Below, in pieces: positions 41,742-50,045 of a DNA stretch of 52,608 nt. The stretch spans positions 1-52,608 of the forward strand of contig NZ_FRCQ01000039.1 of assembly GCF_900142965.1 (NCBI RefSeq). The letters run 5' to 3'. Below the pieces are notes generated by a model. The model was not told where the DNA came from. It saw only the letters and a program-made list of their open reading frames with translations, and made no database searches. This stretch comes from Rhizobacter sp. OV335. Its GTDB lineage: Bacteria; Pseudomonadota; Gammaproteobacteria; Burkholderiales; Burkholderiaceae_C. The position numbers were made by a program, and so were the translations under genes. Every line of letters starts with the position of its first letter. Position 1 is the first letter of the stretch.

Positions 41742-42874
41742 GCCGAGGCGGCTGGACGCGGCGACGCTGGCTGCAGGCGTGCGCCGCGGTGTCGGGCGGT
41801 GCGATCGGATCACCATGGGCCGCCACCGCATCGGCCTCGCTGGCCGCCGCCTGGCAAGGCCGTGACGGCGGCGCGAACGTCGGCGTCTTGCGCCTGCAGG
41901 GCCATCGGCTGCAGGTGCACCGCTCGATCGCCGTGCCGACGCGCGCGCACGGGCTGCTGCAGGAACCCGGCGGCACGCTGCTCGCCGTCGCGCGCCGCCC
42001 CGGCGACTGGCTGATGCGCTGGGACCGCGACGGCCGCGTGCTCGCGCTCGCGTGGATCGAACCGAACCGCGCGTACAACGGCCACCTGATCGCCGATGCA
42101 TCGGGCGACACGCTGTACACCAGCGAGACGGACCTCGACAGCGGTGCCGGCCTGATCGGCGTGCGCGATGCCCGCACGCTGGACAAGCGCGCCGAATGGC
42201 CGACGCACGGCCGCGACCCGCACATGCTGCTGTGGGACGAACACGCCGCGCCGTTCACGCGCCTCGTCGTCGCGAACGGCGGCATCGAGATCCGGCCCGA
42301 GACCGGCCGCATGAAGCTCGGTCTCGATCGCATGGATTCTTCGCTGGTGCGGATCGATGCCGCGCAGGGCGACTTGCAGGGCCGCTGGCAAGTCGACGAT
42401 GCGCGGCTCAGCCTGCGCCATCTCGCGTGGCATGGGCACGGCAGCAACGCGGTGCTCGGCATCGCGATGCAGGCCGAGCACGGCGACGCGACGCTGCGCA
42501 GCGCCGCGCCGGTGCTGGCGCGCTTCGACGGCCGCGCGCTGCAACCCGCTGCATCGCCCGCACTGGCCGGCTACGGCGGCGACATCACCGCGGACGATGA
42601 CGGCTTCGTGATCGGCTGCCCACGCGCGCAAGGCCTCGCGCGCTGGCAAGCCGACGGCCAGTGGCAGGGCCTCATGCCGCTGCGAGAGGCCTGCGCTGTT
42701 GCACTTGATGCATCTCGTGCGCTGTGGGCCGCCGGGCGATCGGAAGCCCAACGATCGGCAACAAAGGTATCTGACGCAAAAAAAGACGATCGGTCGCAAG
42801 TTGGTCTTCCAATTGGTCTGCAACTGGACAACCATTGGTTGGTGCTTCGAGACGTTGCGGCGAAAGAGGGGTAA
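41738..42874 (+). CDS. DUF1513-family exported beta-propeller
   Basis: 378 residues from a GTG overlapping the previous stop. A twin-arginine-like N-terminus (GGWTRRRWLQACAAVSGG) suggests Tat export. DUF1513 features: LLQEPGGTLLAVARRPGDWLMRWD, PNRAYNGHLIADASGDTLYTSETD, GRDPHMLLWDE, VVANGGIEIRPETGRMKL and a late LDNHWLVLRD (family WDNH ending). It is expected to be a seven-bladed propeller in the periplasm working with imelysin and the di-haem protein. The last ~50 codons are much less GC-rich than the rest and insert a polar stretch (SATKVSDAKKDDRSQVG) before the conserved end. Confidence 0.9.
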   Translation: MSRGGWTRRRWLQACAAVSGGAIGSPWAATASASLAAAWQGRDGGANVGVLRLQGHRLQVHRSIAVPTRAHGLLQEPGGTLLAVARRPGDWLMRWDRDGRVLALAWIEPNRAYNGHLIADASGDTLYTSETDLDSGAGLIGVRDARTLDKRAEWPTHGRDPHMLLWDEHAAPFTRLVVANGGIEIRPETGRMKLGLDRMDSSLVRIDAAQGDLQGRWQVDDARLSLRHLAWHGHGSNAVLGIAMQAEHGDATLRSAAPVLARFDGRALQPAASPALAGYGGDITADDDGFVIGCPRAQGLARWQADGQWQGLMPLREACAVALDASRALWAAGRSEAQRSATKVSDAKKDDRSQVGLPIGLQLDNHWLVLRDVAAKEG

Positions 42875-42950
42875 CGCCCCGTAAACCTTCGTCCGTAATT
42901 GCGGCTCCTTCGCTATCGTTTGCGCACAACACGACAGGGGGATCCAACCC

Positions 42951-43460
42951 ATGAACCGAGTGCTCTCATGGCCGTTGCTGCCGCTTCCCGCGCAGCATCT
43001 CGAGCAAGTCGCACGCAGCCGCCACGTGGCGGTGGTATCCGACAAGCAGGCCGTTCGCATCACCCTTTCCTTCGGCATCGTCGAGATGCTGATCGCGCCG
43101 AACCAGCAGCCGATGCTGCCGGGCACCGAGGTCTATGTGTGGTTCAAGGGCGGCGGCTTCCTGTGCGGCCCGAAGCGCGAGATCGACCTCGCCGAGCGCG
43201 AATCGCGCCATGCACTGCGCCGCGTGAAGGCGGCACGTGCCGCGCTGGCCACCAGCCGCGCCGAGCGCGCTGCACGGCTGGCGGCCGACATCGACATCCT
43301 GCTGCCCGAGCTCGATGCCGCGATCCCCGACAACGGCGACAGCGACCTCGCGCCCTTCGATTCGTCACCGCTGCCGCTGGACACCGCGCCCGGCCAGCTC
43401 GACGAGCTCCGCGACGTCGAGCGCACCGCGGCACCGCTCGGGGAATCGAGGCGTCATTGA
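42951..43460 (+). CDS. Protein of unknown function, 169 aa
   Basis: Not recognised. GGGGGA lies 8 bases before the ATG. N-terminal half is hydrophobic/mixed with MNRVLSWPLLPLPAQHLEQV, ITLSFGIVEMLIAPNQQPMLPGTEVYVWFKGGGF, suggestive of a small beta domain; residues ~85-115 are a helical Arg/Ala-rich segment (RHALRRVKAARAALATSRAERAARL); the C-terminus is acidic and disordered. It ends 7 bases from the convergent sulfatase gene. Confidence 0.6.
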   Translation: MNRVLSWPLLPLPAQHLEQVARSRHVAVVSDKQAVRITLSFGIVEMLIAPNQQPMLPGTEVYVWFKGGGFLCGPKREIDLAERESRHALRRVKAARAALATSRAERAARLAADIDILLPELDAAIPDNGDSDLAPFDSSPLPLDTAPGQLDELRDVERTAAPLGESRRH

Positions 43461-43467
43461 GTCCTGG

Positions 43468-45507
43468 TCACTGAGCCTTCGGCAGCTTGTGGTTGTGCGT
43501 CTGCAGGTACAGCGCCGCATGGCCGTACGCTGCCGGGAAGTGCCCCCACTGCTGCTGCAGCGCCGCGATCTCCGGCGCCACCGGCTGCTGCTGCAGCAGG
43601 TTGGTCGACGGCTTGTCCGACAGGATGTCGAACAGCGCCGGCGGCTGCCGGTCGACCAGCATGTGCGTGCCGACCAGCACGCCCAGCTGGCGCGGCCCGG
43701 TGAACTGGAACTCGAAGGCGACGCGGCTCGCATCGAACTGCGGATCGAGCAGGTCGCGCCCGAGCGTGGTGTTGCGGTAGCCGATGCCGGCCAGCGACGC
43801 GAGTGTCGGCAGCACGTCGACCTGCTGCGCCCAGTGGTCGATGCGGCGCGGCGCCACATGCCCCGGCGAGTAGACGAGGAAGGGCGTGTGGCCCTGCGTG
43901 ATCGCGAGGTCGTGCCATGACTTCGGCAGGTGCGGGCCGGTCACGCCGATGATGCCGTGGTCGCCGATGAACGCGAAGAGCGTGTTCTTGAAGTAAGTCT
44001 CTTGGCGGGCCGCCGCCATGAAGCGGCCGATGCACCAGTCGAGGTAGGCGAACGCGCGGTACTCGTCGACCGAGATGAAGCCGTTGTCCTCCAGCTGCGC
44101 GTCGGTCGGCGTCGGCGGCTGGAAGGCGGCCTTGTCTTCGTCGGGGATGGTGTACGGCCGGTGGTTGCCGCTGGTCTGGATCATCGCGAAGAACGGCTTC
44201 TGCTGGGCGCGGAACATCTCGTTCGCCTCCAGGAACAGGTTCTTGTCGGAGACGCCCCAGACGTCGACCACCGGTGATTTCAGGCGCGTCTGCTCGACGA
44301 TGTCGATGTCGTCGATGCTGGCCGTCAGCACGCCGCGCACGTTGGCCCACGAGGTGCTGCCGCCGATGAAGTAGAACTTCTTGTAGCCGGCGAACTCGTT
44401 GATGATCGACTGCTGGTTGCTGGCGGCCGGGTTGCGCGACGCAGTCGATTCGACCGAGACATCGGGCATGCCGGTGACGGTGGTGAAGACGCCGCGCGCG
44501 GTGTGGCCGTGCGCGCTCATCATGCGGGTGAACAGCAGGCCGTCCTTGGCGAGCGCGTCGTAGTTCGGCGTCGCGCCGAGCGGGCTGCCGATCGCGCCGA
44601 CCTTGTGCGCCGCAAAGCTTTCCAGCAGCACCAGCACGACGTTCATCGGCGGCTGGCCGGCGCGTTCGGGCTTCGGCGGCACCGTGCGCAGCAACGAGAT
44701 CGGCTCGCCCGGCTTCAGCGGCGGCAGGCCGACGAAGGCGCGGATCGCATCGGCATCGGGCCGCATCTCGGCGTCGCCCAGGCTTTGCGCGCGGAAGGTC
44801 CAGGTGTCGTACAGGTTGTGCAGCGGGTTCAGCGACAGCTGCTGCGCGAACGCGTTCTGCAGCTCGATCGAATCGCTCCAGCGCAGCGGGTACTGCGAGA
44901 ACTTGCCGTGGATGCCGAACACCGCGAGCAGCACGACGACGGTCTCGGCGACGCCGACCTGCCAGCGCTTGCGGGGCGCCTGTCGGGTCTGCTGATCCGT
45001 GGACACGATGCGCTGCCACAGCCAGCCGAAGATGAAGTGGCACAGCACCAGCCACGCCACCACGGCGAGCGTGATGCGCCCGACCGGGTAGGTCTGCGTG
45101 ACCATGCCGGTCGCCTCGCCGATGTCGCGCGCCAGCGAGATGATGACGGCCGTCAGCCGCTGCGCGAGGTACGCGAAGTGGCCGGCATCGAGCACCACGC
45201 CGAGCGCCCACACGAAGGCGGCGAGCATCCAGTACGTCCACCAGAAGGCGCGTGCGCGCGGCGGGCGCAGCCAGCGGCCGACCCACGGCAGCGTGGCCAG
45301 CAGCCAGGCAAGCAGCACGGTGTCGAGCGCGACGCGCAGGTCGAAGCGCGCGCCGAGCCACAGCGCCGCTGCCCAGTCGCCGGGCGACAACGCCGCATCG
45401 GGCGGTGCGAACCAGAGGCCGAAGACGGCGCGGCAGAGAGTGCCGACGAGGAGGAGCACGGCGGCCATCGCGAGGGCGAGGCGAAGATGCAGGCGCAGCA
45501 GGGACAT
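43468..45507 (-). CDS. LTA synthase-type membrane sulfatase/phosphoglycerol transferase
   Basis: 679 residues. Five membrane helices in the first ~170 (LRLALAMAAVLLLVGTL, VALDTVLLAWLLATLPWV, YWMLAAFVWALGVVLD, ITLAVVAWLVLCHFIFGW), a loop, then an extracytoplasmic sulfatase fold (~290-600) with NVVLVLLESFAAHKVGAIGS, SAHGHTARGVFTTVTGMPDVSVEST (nucleophile Thr region), PFFAMIQTSGNHRPYTIP, FAFIGDHGIIG (metal DH) and LVYSPGHV. This architecture is shared by lipoteichoic acid synthase and MdoB-like enzymes that move phosphoglycerol from phosphatidylglycerol to glycans. In a Gram-negative it more likely modifies periplasmic or outer-membrane glycans. Last gene of a three-gene coupled operon. Confidence 0.9.
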   Translation of the reverse strand: MSLLRLHLRLALAMAAVLLLVGTLCRAVFGLWFAPPDAALSPGDWAAALWLGARFDLRVALDTVLLAWLLATLPWVGRWLRPPRARAFWWTYWMLAAFVWALGVVLDAGHFAYLAQRLTAVIISLARDIGEATGMVTQTYPVGRITLAVVAWLVLCHFIFGWLWQRIVSTDQQTRQAPRKRWQVGVAETVVVLLAVFGIHGKFSQYPLRWSDSIELQNAFAQQLSLNPLHNLYDTWTFRAQSLGDAEMRPDADAIRAFVGLPPLKPGEPISLLRTVPPKPERAGQPPMNVVLVLLESFAAHKVGAIGSPLGATPNYDALAKDGLLFTRMMSAHGHTARGVFTTVTGMPDVSVESTASRNPAASNQQSIINEFAGYKKFYFIGGSTSWANVRGVLTASIDDIDIVEQTRLKSPVVDVWGVSDKNLFLEANEMFRAQQKPFFAMIQTSGNHRPYTIPDEDKAAFQPPTPTDAQLEDNGFISVDEYRAFAYLDWCIGRFMAAARQETYFKNTLFAFIGDHGIIGVTGPHLPKSWHDLAITQGHTPFLVYSPGHVAPRRIDHWAQQVDVLPTLASLAGIGYRNTTLGRDLLDPQFDASRVAFEFQFTGPRQLGVLVGTHMLVDRQPPALFDILSDKPSTNLLQQQPVAPEIAALQQQWGHFPAAYGHAALYLQTHNHKLPKAQ

Positions 45508-45520
45508 GGTCGATCTGGTC

Positions 45521-46159
45521 TCAGGAGCTCGGCGCCACGGCCGCGCGGCGACGCAGCCGCGCGGACACGACAGCGAAAGCGAAGGTCACACAGCGCGCCA
45601 GCGCCCACAGCCACAGCAGCGGGTCCAGCAGCGCGTCGAACAGGTTGCCGGTCGGCAGGTGCGTCACGGCGTGGAAGGTCAAGGCCAGCAGCACGGCCCA
45701 GCCGGCCGCGACCTGGCGGCCGCGCACGATCACCGCGAGCGCGAGCACCGACAGCACGACTGCCGCGACCGGCGCCTGCGTCGCATCGAACCCCCACGGG
45801 TACAGGCCGAGCGACAGCGCGCCGACGGCATCGGCGTAGAGCACCAGGCCGCCGAGCAGCAGCGCCGCGGCGAGCGCGACGGGCAGCGTCTGCTGCCCGG
45901 GGCGATCGGCGAAGCGCTTCCAGACCGAGACGGCGCACAGCGCGGCGAACAGCGCGCTCGGTTGCTGGAATGCGAGGCCGAGCCACCAGGCGGGGGATGC
46001 GGGGCCGGGCAGCCACATCGCGGTGAAGGCGATCAGCGTGACGGCGGCGCGCCGCTTCAGCCCGCGCAGGGGCAACAGCGACAGCAACGACGCCGCCGCC
46101 ACGGCACCCCAGGCCAGACGTGCCCACACCATTTGCTGGGCGAGTTCCGGCAGCGTCAT
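45521..46159 (-). CDS. Unknown multi-pass membrane protein, 212 aa
   Basis: About six hydrophobic helices, e.g. LAWGAVAAASLLSLLPL, AAVTLIAFTAMWLP, LPVALAAALLLGGLVLYA, APVAAVVLSVLALAVIV and WAVLLALTFHAVTHLP, with short connecting loops (PTGNLFDALLDPLLWLWALARC). No family recognised. Its ATG overlaps the stop of the sialidase-like gene (ATGA) and it lies 13 bases from the LTA-synthase-type gene, so the three act in one operon, probably on an envelope glycan. Confidence 0.75.
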   Translation of the reverse strand: MTLPELAQQMVWARLAWGAVAAASLLSLLPLRGLKRRAAVTLIAFTAMWLPGPASPAWWLGLAFQQPSALFAALCAVSVWKRFADRPGQQTLPVALAAALLLGGLVLYADAVGALSLGLYPWGFDATQAPVAAVVLSVLALAVIVRGRQVAAGWAVLLALTFHAVTHLPTGNLFDALLDPLLWLWALARCVTFAFAVVSARLRRRAAVAPSS

Positions 46160-47316
46160 GGCGCGCCCTCCCCGTCCTCGATGTCATAGACCTGGTGCCC
46201 GATCGCCTGCCGCTGCGCGGTGTAGGTGACGTGCAGCTGCCGGCCCAGCTGCTGCACGCTCGGGTACGAGAACTCGTCGCCGGCCTGGCCGCGCTGCACG
46301 TCGAGCGCCGGCGCCCAGGCCAGCGCATCCACCGAGGTCGACAGCCGCAGCCACTGGCGCGGCGAGCCGCCGGGCAACGTGTCGTTGTGCAGCATCACGT
46401 AGCCGCCGTTCGCCAGCCGCAGCGCGGCGACCGAGTCGTCGCGGTTCGGGATGGCCAGCGGCGGTGCGTCTTCCCAGTGCCGGCCGGCATCGTGGCTCAC
46501 CGCCTGCTGCACGCGGTGCGACGGGCCGATGTCGCGCATCACCGCGCGCAGCTCGGTGCCCGACACCGGCAGCAGCGCCGGCTGCAGCGCGGTCGTCGAG
46601 CGGCCGATGCGGCTCAGCCAGCGCGGCGCGCCGTCGGCATCGAACGCGATGAGCATCGGGTACTTGTTGCGCAGCTCGAAATACGCCGGCAGCAGCCAGC
46701 CGCCATCGTCGAGCCCGACCGGGTTGGTACGCACCAGCACGCTGGTGTCGGCCAGCGGCGTCAGCGGCAGCACGCGGCGCACCGAGAAGCTGTGCGCGGC
46801 ATCGGTCGATTCGAGCTGCACGACGCGCGCCGCGGCCCAGCCGCCGAGCCCGGTCGCGACCATGAAGACGTGCACCCGGCCATCGGGCGCGACCCAGGCC
46901 GACGGGTTGCCGATGCGGCGCACGCCGAAGCCGAGTTCGCGGCCCAGCCAGGCCCGGTCGGCCACCTTCTGCGCGGCGCTCCAGCGGCCGTCGGCCCAGC
47001 GCGCGAGGTAGAGGCTGACGTCGGGTGCGCTCTCGCGCGAACCGGCCCACCAGAACGCGAGCAGCTCGCCGCTCGGCAGCACCGCCAGCGCGCTCGCATG
47101 GGCGGCCGGCACGCCGTCGGGCATCGGAATGCGTTGCGACGAGCGTGGGGTCAGGCGTGGCATCTTCGCGGGCGCAGTCGCGGGCTTCACCGCAAGCCGC
47201 GGCTCGCGCGCCGTCGCAGCGGTTGCCGCGGCACGCCGCCACTCGGCGGCTGCGCCCAACATCACACAGGCCAGTGCCAGCACCAACATCCTCGACGACC
47301 GCTGCGCCCGTCTCAT
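46156..47316 (-). CDS. Exported BNR/sialidase-like beta-propeller
   Basis: 386 residues from the ATG giving MRRAQRSSRMLVLALACVML, a signal peptide ending near ATA. Contains BNR/Asp-box-like blades: SHDAGRHWEDAPP (S-x-D-x-G-x-x-W), STDAAHSFSVRR, ESAPDVSLYLARWADGRWSA, LPSGELLAFWWAGSRE and a C-terminal YPSVQQLGRQLHVTYTAQRQAIGH. Matches the exo-alpha-sialidase-like family common upstream of such envelope operons; true sialidase activity is unproven. First gene of the operon with the membrane protein and sulfatase. Confidence 0.85.
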   Translation of the reverse strand: MRRAQRSSRMLVLALACVMLGAAAEWRRAAATAATAREPRLAVKPATAPAKMPRLTPRSSQRIPMPDGVPAAHASALAVLPSGELLAFWWAGSRESAPDVSLYLARWADGRWSAAQKVADRAWLGRELGFGVRRIGNPSAWVAPDGRVHVFMVATGLGGWAAARVVQLESTDAAHSFSVRRVLPLTPLADTSVLVRTNPVGLDDGGWLLPAYFELRNKYPMLIAFDADGAPRWLSRIGRSTTALQPALLPVSGTELRAVMRDIGPSHRVQQAVSHDAGRHWEDAPPLAIPNRDDSVAALRLANGGYVMLHNDTLPGGSPRQWLRLSTSVDALAWAPALDVQRGQAGDEFSYPSVQQLGRQLHVTYTAQRQAIGHQVYDIEDGEGAP

Positions 47317-47432
47317 TCCACGCCTGTGCCCTTGCTTGAAAGGCGCAGATTGTGACAGCCGGGGGCCACCACCACCGCGCCGAGCGCGATCCCGCTCGAA
47401 CATGCAGAATGCCGGCACGCGAAGGAGGCAGC

Positions 47433-48593
47433 ATGTTCCCTCAGTCCCCCGCCAGCCGGCACGCCGCCGATGTGGCCTCGCCGCAGCACCTGCAGGCGAT
47501 CGCGCAATCGCACGAGCGCTGCGCCGCCCTCGGGCTCGACGAGGCCGCGGTGCCCGAGCTGAACCGGGCCTCGGCGGCGCGGCTGAACGAAGCGCGCGAG
47601 CGCCACCGCCGGCTGCACGAGCAGGCGACGCCGGTGATGGAGCTGCTGTTCGACCAGATCGCGTCGTCGCACAGCATGGTCGCGCTGACCGACCCGAACG
47701 GCGGCATCCTGCACAGCCTGGGCGACGACTCCTTCCTCGAACGCGCGCAGCAGGTGGCGCTCTCGCCCGGTGTCAACTGGTCGGAGCCGGGCAAGGGCAC
47801 GAACGCGGTCGGCACCGCGCTCTTCACCGAAGCACCGACGCTGGTGCACGGCGACGAGCACTTCCTGCGCGCCCACCGCTTCCTGACCTGCTCGGCCGCG
47901 CCGATCTTCGACCACGCCGGCCGCGTGATGGGCGTGCTCGACGTCAGCGGCGACCAGCGCTCGTACCACCCGCACACGCTGGCGCTGGTCGACCTGTCGG
48001 CGCGGATGATCGAGAACCAGTGCTTCGTCGACCGCTTCCGCAGCGGGCTGCGGCTGCACTTCCATGCCGAGCCGGCCTGCATCGGCACGGTGCGCGAAGG
48101 GCTGCTGGCGGTCGACACCGATGGCGCGATCCTCGGCGCCAACCGCAGCGCGCTCGCGCAACTCGGCCTCAGCATCGGCGCGCTGCGCATGCTCGGGCTG
48201 GAAGGGCTGCTGGGGCTGGGCATCGGCGCGTTCGCCGAGCACGGCCGGCGCCATGGCGACACGCCGCTCACGCTGCGCCCGGTGCTCGGCCCGGCGGCCG
48301 GCGCGCCGCTGCACGTGCGAGCGGTGTTCCAGTGGCCGGCCTTCTGGTCGGCGGCGGGCCTGGTTTCGCGGGCGACGCTGGCGCAGGTGGACTTGCCGGC
48401 CGGCCTGGGGCGGGCGCCGGAGCCCGAGCCGGCCCGGCCGCCGGCGACGCTCGAAGCGCTGGAGACCGACGCGATCCGCCGTGCCGTCGCGGCCGCCGGC
48501 GGCAACGTGTCGATGGCGGCCCGGCAACTCGGCGTCGCCCGCAACACCGTCTACCGCCGGCTGCGCGCGGCCGGCCCGGGGGTGAGCGAGTGA
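47433..48593 (+). CDS. GAF-Fis transcriptional regulator lacking the AAA+ domain (AcoR-like)
   Basis: 386 residues; AGGAGG 5 bases before the ATG MFPQSPASR. N-terminal region resembles acetoin regulator AcoR: SHERCAALGLDEAAVPELNRAS, then a GAF domain (~70-200) with MVALTDPNGGILHSLGDD, WSEPGKGTNAVGTALFTEAPTLVHGDEHFL and TCSAAPIFDHAGRVMGVLDVSGD. A PAS-like stretch (~220-260) follows. The C-terminal ~45 residues are a Fis-type HTH (AAAGGNVSMAARQLGVARNTVYRRLRAA). Normal AcoR proteins (~640 aa) carry a sigma54 AAA+ domain between GAF and HTH; it is absent here, so this must regulate differently. Divergent from the sialidase-like operon. Confidence 0.88.
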   Translation: MFPQSPASRHAADVASPQHLQAIAQSHERCAALGLDEAAVPELNRASAARLNEARERHRRLHEQATPVMELLFDQIASSHSMVALTDPNGGILHSLGDDSFLERAQQVALSPGVNWSEPGKGTNAVGTALFTEAPTLVHGDEHFLRAHRFLTCSAAPIFDHAGRVMGVLDVSGDQRSYHPHTLALVDLSARMIENQCFVDRFRSGLRLHFHAEPACIGTVREGLLAVDTDGAILGANRSALAQLGLSIGALRMLGLEGLLGLGIGAFAEHGRRHGDTPLTLRPVLGPAAGAPLHVRAVFQWPAFWSAAGLVSRATLAQVDLPAGLGRAPEPEPARPPATLEALETDAIRRAVAAAGGNVSMAARQLGVARNTVYRRLRAAGPGVSE

Positions 48594-48661
48594 GCGAGGC
48601 CCTGCCACGCCTGCAAATCAGCCCTTGTCCTACACTCCGCGCCCACTTCCATCCCTACGAT

Positions 48662-48673
48662 CGGCGATCGCCG
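48662..48673. promoter_or_regulatory. 12-base perfect palindrome before pqiA1
   Basis: CGGCGATCGCCG, ending 14 bases before the pqiA1 ATG. A palindrome of this length could be an operator but also arises by chance in GC-rich DNA. No clear Shine-Dalgarno accompanies the ATG. Confidence 0.3.
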
Positions 48674-48687
48674 TACCGCGCACCTGA

Positions 48688-49401
48688 ATGACCGACTCCA
48701 CCACCGCCCGCCCCGCCCCGCCCGCCGGTCCGCCCGCCGTGGCGGCCGACGCGCCGGTGGTGCTGCAGCCGCGGCCCGACCTGGTGATCTGCGAGGAATG
48801 CGATGCGGTTCATCAACGCGTGCCATTGCAGCCGGGGCAGACCGCGCACTGTCGCCGCTGCCGGGCGCTGCTCGGCCGTGGCCACCGGGTCTCGCTGCCC
48901 GGCCTGCTGGCGCTCGCGATCGCCGGGCTGCTGTGCTTCGTGATCGGCAACCTGACGCCGCTGGTGTGGATCTCGGTGCGCGGCGCGCCCGATCCGGTGA
49001 CCCTGCCCGAGGCGCTGTGGCAGACCTGGGAGGCCGGCCAGCCGCTCGGCGCGATGCTGGCCGGCGCGACTGCGGTGGTGTTCCCGTTCCTCGTGATCGC
49101 GCTGCGCCTGTACCTGCTGTGGCCGATGAGCCGGCGCCGGCTGCCGCAGGGCTTCATGCCGGCGATGCGGTTGCTGCGCTTCGCGACCCGCTGGAGCATG
49201 GTCGAGGTGTTCATGCTCGGCGCGCTGGTCGCCGTGGTGCGCGCCGCCGGGCTGGCCAGCGTGGTGCCCGGGCCGGCGCTGTTCGCGTACGGCGTGCTGA
49301 CGATGCTGCTCACGTCGAGCAGCGCCGCCGGGCTGCACCGGCTGTGGCAGCTCGGCAGCGAATGGCAGGCTGAACAGAATCGCGAGGCCGCCACCCGATG
49401 A
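48688..49401 (+). CDS. pqiA: PqiA-type membrane protein, first half
   Basis: 237 residues. A Pro/Ala-rich N-terminus precedes a Cys4 zinc-ribbon-like motif (ICEECDAVHQ ... CRRC), then four membrane helices (GLLALAIAGLLCFVIGN, GAMLAGATAVVFPFLVIALRLYLLW, MVEVFMLGALVAVVRAAG, ALFAYGVLTMLLTSSS). The sequence TRWSMVEVFMLGALVAVV is the PqiA signature (W-S/x-M-V/L-E/D-V-F). E. coli PqiA has both halves in one chain; here they are two genes. It is part of the inner-membrane component of the PqiABC lipid-transport bridge. ATGA-type overlap with the next gene. Confidence 0.93.
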   Translation: MTDSTTARPAPPAGPPAVAADAPVVLQPRPDLVICEECDAVHQRVPLQPGQTAHCRRCRALLGRGHRVSLPGLLALAIAGLLCFVIGNLTPLVWISVRGAPDPVTLPEALWQTWEAGQPLGAMLAGATAVVFPFLVIALRLYLLWPMSRRRLPQGFMPAMRLLRFATRWSMVEVFMLGALVAVVRAAGLASVVPGPALFAYGVLTMLLTSSSAAGLHRLWQLGSEWQAEQNREAATR

Positions 49402-50045
49402 ACGCCCGCTGCGCCCGCCTCTACAACTGCAGTGCCTGCGGGCTGGTGTCGCAACGCATCGATGCCGGCGTGCTGGACGACCACGACGACATCGCGTGCC
49501 CGCGCTGCGGCAATGCGCTGCACCAGCGCATCCCCGACAGCCTGCAGCGCACCTGGGCCTGCCTGGCGGCCGCGCTGCTGCTGTATGCGCCGGCCAACCT
49601 GCTGCCGATCCTGATCACCTCGAACGTGTTCGGCCGCGACAGCCACACCATCCTCGGCGGCATCGGCGACCTGTGGGATGCCGGCTCGTGGGGCCTGGCG
49701 CTGATCGTGTTCGTCGCGAGCATCGCGGTGCCGATCCTGAAGATCGCCACGCTGTCCTTTCTCGCCTTCACCGCGCAGCGCTGCAGTTGCGTGCGGGGCG
49801 TGCCGCGCACCCACCTGTACCGGCTGGTCGAGGCGGTGGGGCACTGGTCGATGCTCGATGTCTTCGTCGTCGTGCTGCTGGTCGGCATGGTGAATTTCGG
49901 CGCGTTCGGCATCGTCGAACCCGGGCCCGGCCTGCTGGCCTTCGGTGCGGTGGTGGTGCTGACGATGCTGGCCAGCGCCAGCTTCGACCCGCGCCTGCTG
50001 TGGCCCGACGAGGTCGACGACAATCCTTCCCCTGCCCATGGCTGA
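49398..50045 (+). CDS. pqiA: PqiA-type membrane protein, second half
   Basis: 215 residues, paralogous to the preceding gene. N-terminal Cys4 motif (NCSACGLVSQ ... CPRCGN), membrane helices ACLAAALLLYAPANLLPIL, GSWGLALIVFVASIAVPILKI, MLDVFVVVLLVGMV, LLAFGAVVVLTMLA, with EAVGHWSMLDVFVVVLL as the family signature and LPILITS/GGIGDLWDAGSWG typical of the half. It probably pairs with the first half to form the PqiA channel beneath PqiB. Start codon overlaps the previous stop by four bases and its stop overlaps the pqiB start. Confidence 0.94.
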   Translation: MNARCARLYNCSACGLVSQRIDAGVLDDHDDIACPRCGNALHQRIPDSLQRTWACLAAALLLYAPANLLPILITSNVFGRDSHTILGGIGDLWDAGSWGLALIVFVASIAVPILKIATLSFLAFTAQRCSCVRGVPRTHLYRLVEAVGHWSMLDVFVVVLLVGMVNFGAFGIVEPGPGLLAFGAVVVLTMLASASFDPRLLWPDEVDDNPSPAHG

